Assembly: GCA_016800925.1 (NCBI GenBank)
Contig: JABCPU010000275.1
Coordinates: forward strand, 1 to 64,000
DNA length: 64,000 nucleotides
Direction of reading: 5' to 3'
From: Suillus spraguei
Taxonomy: Eukaryota > Basidiomycota > Agaricomycetes > Boletales > Suillaceae
Under the pieces are notes generated by a model. It was not told the DNA's origin and did no database searches. It saw only the letters and a list, made by a program, of their open reading frames with translations. Positions 57,137 through 64,000 of the stretch are shown in pieces; the first letter of the stretch is position 1; the number at the start of each line of letters is the position of its first letter. Both the position numbers and the translations under genes were made by a program.

Positions 57137-57693
57137 ATGATATTTGCAACCGTTGTATCACCTCGTCCCAAGCTGCTAGCCCTTGCCTGCACTGTGTGCT
57201 GGCTCTGGCTCCATCTCTTCCAGTTCAACATCTCTTACCAATCCTCTGCTGATGAAGATATCGTGAATTCGCCGTGGCGTCCTCTGCCGTCTGGACGCAT
57301 TAACGTCGAGGATTCTCATACCTTGCGCTGGGCACTCCTCGTTTCCTGCTTGGGCTTTTCATCTCTTCTTAGCTTTAGTGTGTTCCTAACTAGTGGGGTG
57401 TTCATAGTGTTTATGATCCTTCACGACAATCTTCGTCTCGGTCACCGTCCCATTTTCAGAAATGTATGCAATGTAGCGGCGTATGTGACTGCTGGAGTCG
57501 GTTGTTCGCTGATTTTGTGTAAGTCGCATCCAGCCTCTCGGGTGAATATTTTGTTGAACAGATTTTATTTTAGCAGGGGAATCTTCGCTTGACGGAACGA
57601 GCATAAAGGCGTTCTCCTGTAGCGTGCTTGTCATCCTTCTGACAATTCATGCGCAGGATGTCGCCGACGTCAGTAGTGACGAACTCTGCTGAT
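57137..57693 (+). pseudogene. UbiA-like prenyltransferase, C-terminally truncated
   Basis: The frame from 57137 reads LWLHLFQFNISYQSSADEDI, then VNSPWRPLPSGRINVEDSHT, matching the first substrate-binding region (N...D/E-rich motif, NxPWRPLPSGR) of fungal UbiA-type enzymes. A GTAAGT donor near 57520 and an acceptor GCAG at about 57575 lead to SVLVILLTIHAQDVADVSSD and a stop near 57693. In relatives this DxxD region is followed by about 120 more residues with further helices, missing here. N-terminal helices are also short. It is probably a broken relative of membrane prenyltransferases or cyclases of terpenoid pathways. Confidence 0.55.
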
Positions 57694-57791
57694 CATAGCG
57701 CTGGAAAGATCTCGCATATATATGCATAGCGTACTTTCGCCACGTTCCTTACCCCGTTTTTGAGCCTGGAGCATATTCTTTGTCTCTATCG

Positions 57792-58058
57792 TTACTTAGG
57801 TCGGACTTCGCTGCTTTCTCCTTCGCGAGATTCGCGACCAGTCAAACCACCGCCTGTATAAAGTCCGTATCCTTTCATATTGCCTTGTCCATAACTCAAT
57901 CCTCGTAGATATGGCTCACGGGTGTTCATCTCTCTGACGTTTCCCTGTGTTGGCAAGATAGCATCGCCTGGTTGTGTCAGGACTCTAGCGGTCAATGAGT
58001 GTCTGTCCAGTGAATGGAAAGGAGGCGGCCCCGTTGGCTGCACAAGCGGGACGAGCAA
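57792..58058 (-). CDS. hypothetical small ORF, weak
   Basis: This 88-codon frame has a polar, glycine-rich end (REPYLRGLSYGQGNMKGYGL). No upstream exon or family was recognised. It may be a gene fragment or chance. Confidence 0.2.
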   Translation of the reverse strand: MLVPLVQPTGPPPFHSLDRHSLTARVLTQPGDAILPTQGNVREMNTREPYLRGLSYGQGNMKGYGLYTGGGLTGRESREGESSEVRPK

Positions 58059-58700
58059 TCATTTTGAATCTTGGTGTTTCCCACTAGTGTGTCACCTTTC
58101 CTTACAGGCCACTAAAAATTACTATTAGCTATAGTTTATTTCCTTCTAATGCGTCCCCAAATTCGACAAACGTTCCTTACTCCTTACTTCTAGATGTACA
58201 CAAGAGCTCATTACTCTATTCCTCTAATTCTGGCTTGTTACATCGCAAGATCAACTACTTGACAATGCATTGCCATTTCGTTCGTTTTGTTTCTGGGGCG
58301 AGTCTGAATATTGAATGGCCTTTGTGAATACGAGTTGACATGCACAAACAAATTTGAGGGTACCCATTGATGCTGATGAGGAGAGTTGGAGACTGAACGA
58401 GATCGCGACTCGGAGCTCCAAAATCTCCATTATCCAGATTCCTCCGCACATTCGATGAGAATCTTAGCATATTGATAGGCACTTGCAGGAGAAGAAGGAA
58501 CTTCATGAGCGTATGAAGGTTGTGCATGCCTGGAGGAAACATATCAGGGAGCTTGGGAGGGATGCTAAAACCCCAGAACAGCATGATGAATATTCAAGGA
58601 AACTCAAAGATGGCCCACAACCTGGGTGGAAACCCTGAGTCTATATTCCATTTAGAGTGTTAAATACTACATTTTAATAGATTATGTTTGGCAACAACTT
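58059..58700. other. no gene recognised
   Basis: Short frames only. A minus-strand stretch near 58255-58584 (PDMFPPGMHNLHTLMKFLLL) could be a fragment of a host gene but has no supported exon structure. Confidence 0.3.
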
Positions 58701-58701
58701 G

Positions 58702-58846
58702 AGGAGAGATGGGAGATGGGAGATGGGAGATGGGAGATGGGAGATGGGAGACACAAGATGGGAGATGGGAAACAGCAGACTGGTAAGAGGAAATGAGAGA
58801 CAGGAGACCAGTAACAGGAGATAGGAGACGGGAGATGGGACACTTG
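58702..58846. repeat. GGGAGAT simple repeat
   Basis: Five to six perfect 7-nt GGGAGAT units lie near 58710-58750, with degenerate GGAGAYR units on the right. This is a purine-rich microsatellite. Confidence 0.85.
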
Positions 58847-59089
58847 CATGATTTTGTTGTGTGACAACTTAATACTGTTGCCCCCTATTAAAACTTGACA
58901 CAAAAGATTTATTCAAGTTTATAGTTTGCAGTAAATAATTTACAAAAATCAAAATCAAATGCAATGACATGAGGATGAGATGGGCAATAAACTCACAAAG
59001 ATGGTGATGTGGTACTTTACTTCTCTCAAAATATTGGTTAAAGTTATAATTTATTTCAAGACCTATTATCATTATTAAAGATAATTATT

Positions 59090-59290
59090 AAAATGAAGCC
59101 AAGGCCAGAAAGCCAAAAAGAGTGTGGGGCAAAAGAGAATTATTGGGATGAAGCCAAGGCCAGGAAGGCAACAAGAGTGCAAAGCACTCTTTTTGCCTTC
59201 CTGTGCCTTGGGCAAACAGAATTATTAGGATGAAGCCTTAGCCAGGGAGCAAAAGGAGTGCGAAGCACTCCTTTTGCTTCCTGTGCCGAA
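59090..59290. repeat. tandem hairpin-bearing repeats
   Basis: Three related blocks start with GGATGAAGCC..GGCCAG. The second contains a 19-bp stem (59162-59180 with 59184-59202, one mismatch, AAA loop). The third contains an 18-bp stem (59244-59261 with 59265-59282, one mismatch, GAA loop). Shared core is GAGTGC-loop-GCACTC. Confidence 0.75.
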
Positions 59291-59507
59291 GGCACAACGG
59301 GTGGTGGACTCGTGACTCATCAAGGACAGAATTAGTGTGAGAAAGAGAATACCACCGTTTTCCAGGCCTGAGACCTCAGGTCTCAGAGTCAGACTGACAA
59401 CCCGCTCGCCGAGACTGGCACTGACCCACCTGTTCATCTTCATAATGTCAACAGTTGAAACTCAGCTGTTGAGATCACCAATCTTCGGACTGCCGGGCCC
59501 ATGGCTG

Positions 59508-59674
59508 TAGTTGAATACAAGGGCCACTCGCGCCCGGGTCTTCATTTTTCTCTATTCTGTTTTTAGTCTAGTGATGATGCGCTGGTCACGAGTCTAGTAG
59601 TTGAATATAAGGACCACTCGCGCCCGGGTCTTCATTTTTTTCTATTCTGTGTTTAGTCTAGTGATGATGCTGTA
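59508..59674. repeat. direct duplication, about 90-nt period
   Basis: GTAGTTGAATA(C/T)AAGG(G/A)CCACTCG, CGCCCGGGTCTTCATTTTT and TTAGTCTAGTGATGATGC occur twice, near 59508-59590 and 59598-59674. Few differences separate the copies. Confidence 0.8.
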
Positions 59675-60491
59675 TTCACCGCACATCAATCATATGTGAA
59701 TGTACATCTGATCAACTGGCGCACACTGTAAATAAGGTGAGTGCGAGCTGTCTTGTATGAAATTCCGCGCTTACCATTTATTGGCATTCTTATGATGCAA
59801 TAGGCCGATATCCGACGTGGAGGGCGAGAAAGTGTGCGCATGATCAGAATGCGGATTATTCATCGAAAGAGTTATACAGGTAAGTGGTCTGTGGTCATGG
59901 TAACAATGCGCCCGAGTGTTCTTTTCTCCATGTCCTCCCTCAGCACTGTTTGGAACTAGCGACGACACTGCATTTTTACCAATCAGGGATTCTCAACCTC
60001 TTGCTATGAAAACTGATGCCCTGTCAGCACCGCACCAACTCTACGACACAGATAGAAGATTCTGTACATTGCTGGCAACCTTGGGGCACGAAAGCTTTAT
60101 GAACCAGAGAGCAAAAGGTGGTCATGAAGCAACAGATGGCTGAGGACGAGGAGCATGGATAGTAGACAATGAGATGTGTGCTTGCACTGGCATACAGGTA
60201 GAGCGTGAGTTACCTGTCTGCTTCGTATGGATCTGACCTATTTTTGACGGTCTATTCTATTTTTGGTCTAGCCTTGGCTGCCTGGCATCATGATGCGGAC
60301 CCAGCCTTCCATCTTTTGTGGTATTCCTGCGCAGTTTTTTCATGATAAACACATACCTTAGTGAACCAAAGCAGAAACGGACATCATTCCTCGCTCTTAT
60401 TTTGGTTATCTAAGCGCTGGGTGGTGGTATATATGCCATCGCCATACATCCACCAAGTTCGCCTCTCACCTGCACCCCATTCTCTACCAAT
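59675..60491. other. no gene recognised
   Basis: Frames at 59771-59968 (minus) and 59916-60143 (plus) lack support. The right part should include the promoter of the DUF6533 gene; a TATA-like GTATATATGCC lies near 60427. Confidence 0.4.
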
Positions 60492-62219
60492 ATGACCGTC
60501 GTCTCAGGCGATCCCCCTTGGTGGCCGGACATGAATGCATATATTTTTGCCAGCTATTTTGGAGGTTCGTAGAGAGCAGTCGTGTTGAAGCTGATGCATG
60601 ATATCTCAATCTAACGTTGGCTGCGGTTTCGCAGTTGCCGCCCTTGTTGTAGTGGTATATGATTGGGGTGAATATGATACTATTAAAGGATTGCTTTGGA
60701 CATCTTACGAGTATTTTCAGCCCTTACATTCGGACAAGAAGTATGCTGATGTTATGACTGGGGAAGCCCTCTTGCTAATAATGGGTTTATAGGTAGAATT
60801 GATCTGGGTGAGTAGAGCCTCGTGTCAGGGGAACACACATGAGAACACACTTAATGACAGAGGCAACGCTTGTCCCCGATGACAGTCATGTATCTCGGTG
60901 TATGTAGCTAGTGTGTTGCTGTGGTCACGCTGTGCTGACTTGAAGGTATCCTAGGTGCGCTACCTCGGAATCTTATATGCCACGTATGTTCGAAAGGTTC
61001 AGTAATTGGTGTTGTGCTAATCATGTATCTCGTAATCAGCCTGAGCATGCTGTGTATGTCGCCGTGGTACATTCACTGTCTTTACTTTTTCTGACCAACG
61101 GCATACAGGGAATGTTCCAGCCACCTCGCTAACAGACACAGTGAGTCTTCTGTACGGTGCTATTCCCCTCCAAATAACTGTGGTGTCCTGTAGGAGTGAG
61201 TGTGGTTCTTTGCTAACTTCTTGGTTCACGAATGACTGCCACACTATATTGCCACAGATGTGATTCTCTCTGAATTGTATGCCACACGAGGCTGGTCACT
61301 GATTGGATTTGTCAGGCTTTATTGTATACGTCGTATGGAATTGGATTTGTGCTGTAGCATTTGCTATGCTGTGGGGTGAGCTTGGCACTTGCGAGACACC
61401 AGTGATATTGACTTGACTTCAAGTCATCACCATCACTCGGTTGCATGCCATGTATCAACGATCCAGAAAGATCCTGATATTCCTTATTGTCACCTTTCTG
61501 GCCGTCAACATTTTCAGCGTAATGGTCGCTGTAATGATAACGATGCATAGTTCAGCGGGTACGCTTATTTGCCAATCAAAAAAAAAAAACGTGCATCTCA
61601 TCGATGAATATCAGAGGAACTCATTCTTTCCGGCACTTATCAGTGCTCGTTTAGCTACCCGGAATATATCCTACTTCTGAGTTCCATTACTTGGATACTC
61701 GTGACTGTGTTTGAGGTCGTCGCACTGTGTCTTGCAGTCTGGATTACGGTAAAACACTTCCGTGAGCTGCGACGACATTCAGCAGGAGGGATTATTGGGG
61801 ACTGTTTCGAGGTGTTGCTGAGATCTCACGTACTTTACTTTGCGAGGTGAGCTGATATTGTGGTTATCATTCCCTTTTCCACTGAAGGGCTCCACGTGAT
61901 AGCTTTGTTGTTAGTGCTTGCTTCGAGCTCATTTCTGATTTCTCTCCAATGGCAGTATGTCAATCTTTCACTGAACTGAGACCTCTGCATAAGACCATGG
62001 TTCATTGTTTCTATAGGTTCAATATTCCCTAAAGTTCCAGATTTATAGTGGCTTGTTTCGGATTTTGGAGGTTGTGCAGATGTTTATGCTAGGACCCCGC
62101 CTGATCCTTAGCCTTCGAGAATATCATGCCGAGCTCGTGGCCAATTCTGATGCAACAACCTGCATGACCTCAATTGCATTTCAGGAACGCGTGCATATAT
62201 CGACTGGTAATGGTGTATA
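60492..62219 (+). CDS. DUF6533-family multi-pass membrane protein with very short exons
   Basis: The start MTVVSGDPPWWPDMNAYIFA is at 60492. Short exons then join in frame: VAALVVVVYDW, a 20-nt exon (60721-60740), a 15-nt exon (60793-60807), a 37-nt exon (60861-60897) and a 29-nt exon (60955-60983). Together they spell ALTFGQEVELIWRQRLSPMT, then VMYLGVRYLGILYAT, the DUF6533 signature. Later exons give RLHAMYQRSRKILIFLIVTF, SITWILVTVFEVVALCLAVW, HSAGGIIGDCFEVLLRSHVL and the C-terminus GPRLILSLREYHAELVANSD, ending HISTGNGV. About seven transmembrane helices are expected. The role is unknown; the family is mushroom-specific and large. The gene seems intact. Confidence 0.75.
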
Positions 62220-62724
62220 GCACGATAGATACTCGATAGGACTAATGGTTGTCTACAGCGGAGCAGGAGAATTTGTTTTTATTTATTATCACTCTCATCT
62301 TGGTATTACTCTAAGTTATGTGGTGTTCTGAAGTAGATTTCAGTGATATATATGTTTGGACAATGTTTTCGTTATGGTATTTAGTTAGTCATTTGAACTT
62401 TGTTATACGTATGGTACAGGTATACGAGATCCACGCACGCATGGCGCTTGAAAGCGTAGGTGCTAGATTTCATGTGCGGCTTACAGCTATCTGCTGCTGC
62501 AGTCGGACAATGTCGAATATAACCAATGTCAGGCAACACTTAAGAATTTATACAACCTCTGTATACCAGGTAAACACGAAAAATTTACCGCCTATCGCAT
62601 TCTCGTGCTCTTGCATGAACGGCATAAAAAGCGTTGTGTCCCCTCTTCCCCTCTCGTCAGTTCAGGATATGACTCATACTTGTATTCTTGCTTCACTACG
62701 TAGAGCTTGATTTCTACGTAGGTT
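62220..62724. other. no gene recognised
   Basis: A 130-codon plus frame at 62318-62710 begins with hydrophobic sequence. It may be a decayed piece of another DUF6533-like gene, but no motif is clear. Confidence 0.3.
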
Positions 62725-63057
62725 ATTTTATGGATTATTTCATTGATCGGGAGAGGACCAGGGCACTGATGACTATGACAAAAGCGTCAGTATCCATTAT
62801 CTCCATATAATTATAACCCTATCTTACTCGTTTCCATCATATACCACACAATAACATTGTGCTTCATTCAGAATGAACTCGGCTTTGAAACAATGTCAGA
62901 CACACTCAAGTTCATAGAAACGCACGGTTCCGCCTTTTTTACCAACTCCAACGCCCCCGATCGGGACAAGACGGTTGAGTGTAAATCTGCCGCACCACAG
63001 TCGGCACAGGTTTACGAGGAGAAATACCGCAAGGTTGGGATCAAGGGTGTGATATAG
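62725..63057 (+). CDS. hypothetical exons, C-terminal part
   Basis: An exon-like piece near 62730-62783 reads GYFMDYFIDRERTRALMTMT before a GTCAGT donor. After an acceptor near 62870 an exon reads NELGFETMSDTLKFIETHGS, then AFFTNSNAPDRDK, and ends EEKYRKVGIKGVI at 63057. It looks like genuine protein but was not recognised. The 5' part is not defined. Confidence 0.4.
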
Positions 63058-63406
63058 TTCGCCCCCTGCACACTGGCACATCTCCCTTTTCGCTCCGCGC
63101 CTCCGCATCGGTTGTTATTGCTCAATACACGCCTCAAGGAACTGAGAAATCACATATAAGTAGTACTGAGAATAAGTCATGACTCGCGCCTGCACCAAGA
63201 CTATCGAGGATGCAGGGTCGACCAGCACCAACCGGCTTCACCAGTCTCCCCTTCCGAAAACATCGCAATGACCGCTCACTAGTCACAGTATAATGACGAA
63301 TCGTTGGGTCCTTGACATTTAGCAAGCTCATTTGTAGAGCAACTTGCTTTCATTCCTTGGATATGTGTCGTCCCATCCGAGTTAAGAGTGTCCGTCGGAA
63401 TTTAAA

Positions 63407-63609
63407 TCGGAGTTAAACTTGTTTAACTAAGTTGAATCGATTTGCGACGCTGGTCGAAACAACCTCGTGACTCTGCGTCATACTTAGAGGCCCCTTTACC
63501 AATCTAGATAAAGTGTCTGACTGATCAGTCGGTTTTGATCTGCACGTTGCACACTTGTCTTCTGAGCACCGTCTGCTCGTGCACATTCAGCACCATTTTA
63601 TTTCGTGTC
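63407..63609 (+). repeat. DIRS-type terminal repeat, copy 2
   Basis: It is nearly identical to 54246-54447. It starts TCGGAGTTAAACTTG, contains a palindrome GTTAAAC-TTG-TTTAAC and ends TTTCGTGTC, immediately before a Gag-like region. Confidence 0.75.
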
Positions 63610-63990
63610 ATCTTGAATTTCTTTAAAATTCGGTCATACTTCCAATCATATGTCAGATCCAGGTATGCCAGCAATCCGACACAAACACAAGCATCTCTCA
63701 GAGGACCTGGAATACAGGGGTCTTCAGTTGAAACCGAGCTTGATAGAGCGCATCTACCCCAACAAGACATGGCGAAGAGATGCCTCGATGTCATCCAAGA
63801 TTTCAGGTCTGCCAAAGGAACGAAATTTGATGCCTCCTATATTATCTGCGGGATCATCAAAGAAAGCTTACCCCTTGGCTCAGGGGAAGACCCGTCTGTT
63901 ATCATGGCTATCTACCTTACAATGCTTGATGCATGGGAGTCAGAACAAAATCAGGCTGGACAAAGAGCAGCGGGCACATCCAGAGTATGA
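63610..63990 (+). CDS. Gag-like ORF of a DIRS-like element, element continues past window
   Basis: The frame ending at 63990 reads SNPTQTQASLRGPGIQGSSV, then DMAKRCLDVIQDFRSAKGTK and EDPSVIMAIYLTMLDAWESE. A second frame with an ATG at 63651 is open to the window edge, so the correct start is uncertain. Position right after the terminal repeat suggests the first gene of the element. The rest lies outside the window. Confidence 0.45.
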   Translation: MLNFFKIRSYFQSYVRSRYASNPTQTQASLRGPGIQGSSVETELDRAHLPQQDMAKRCLDVIQDFRSAKGTKFDASYIICGIIKESLPLGSGEDPSVIMAIYLTMLDAWESEQNQAGQRAAGTSRV

Positions 63991-64000
63991 CATTCCGCAG

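Noticed and set aside
62318..62710. 130-codon ORF as continuation of the DUF6533 gene
   Set aside because: The DUF6533 gene ends at 62219 with the usual C-terminus HISTGNGV, so this frame is not part of it.

Overview
The window looks like nuclear DNA of an agaricomycete fungus (Basidiomycota). Genes carry many short introns (about 50-75 nt, GTRNGT donors, CTRAY branch sites). The gene families are typical of mushrooms: DUF6533 membrane proteins, basidiomycete F-box and BTB proteins, a WD40/TPR/HET protein, large fungal GTPase families, a polyporopepsin-like aspartic protease, and Gypsy, Copia, DIRS and hAT elements of the agaricomycete type. A more exact placement is not possible from the sequence.

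Layout. 1-6.2 kb: a decayed DUF6533 gene, gene fragments, and a small secreted repeat peptide gene with Kex2 sites (4457-4750, minus). 6.25-10.28 kb: a minus-strand GTPase gene whose 3' half is a chain of about 32 exons of exactly 3 nt, separated by 57-74 nt introns. 11.7-14.1 kb: a ribonucleotide reductase small-subunit remnant and a second GTPase gene without a visible P-loop. 14.6-15.2 kb: a truncated BTB gene. 15.5-19.3 kb: a hAT transposon with TIRs and an 8-bp target duplication. 19.3-22 kb: gene debris and degenerate repeats. 22.0-38.5 kb: a Gypsy retrotransposon of about 14.9 kb with 1.6-kb LTRs, plus a third LTR joined head-to-head to form a giant palindrome. 38.5-41 kb: a truncated Copia element. 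41.3-53.1 kb: a host gene block (hypothetical gene, F-box, aspartic protease, lactonase-like beta-propeller, WD40/TPR/HET). 53.2-63.1 kb: a LYR-motif gene, the 3' end of a DIRS-like element, a membrane protein gene, a truncated UbiA-like gene, satellite-like repeats and an intact DUF6533 gene. 63.4-64 kb: the 5' end of another DIRS-like element.

The main discovery candidate is the one-codon exon array in the gene at 6250-10279. Seven ordinary exons encode a GTPase domain and end in phase 0. About 32 triplet exons follow, each bounded by an acceptor and a donor, and they lead in phase 0 into the long terminal exon. Eleven older units have diverged almost completely in intron sequence, yet they keep the splice signals and the exact 3-nt spacing. 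Twenty younger units are nearly identical 69-mers that differ mainly in the triplet. The array therefore looks like an intron-plus-codon unit that expands in tandem and diversifies one residue per unit.

Many transposon ORFs, and some genes, carry single-base frame breaks at homopolymers. These may be real decay or residual assembly errors; the sequence alone cannot decide.
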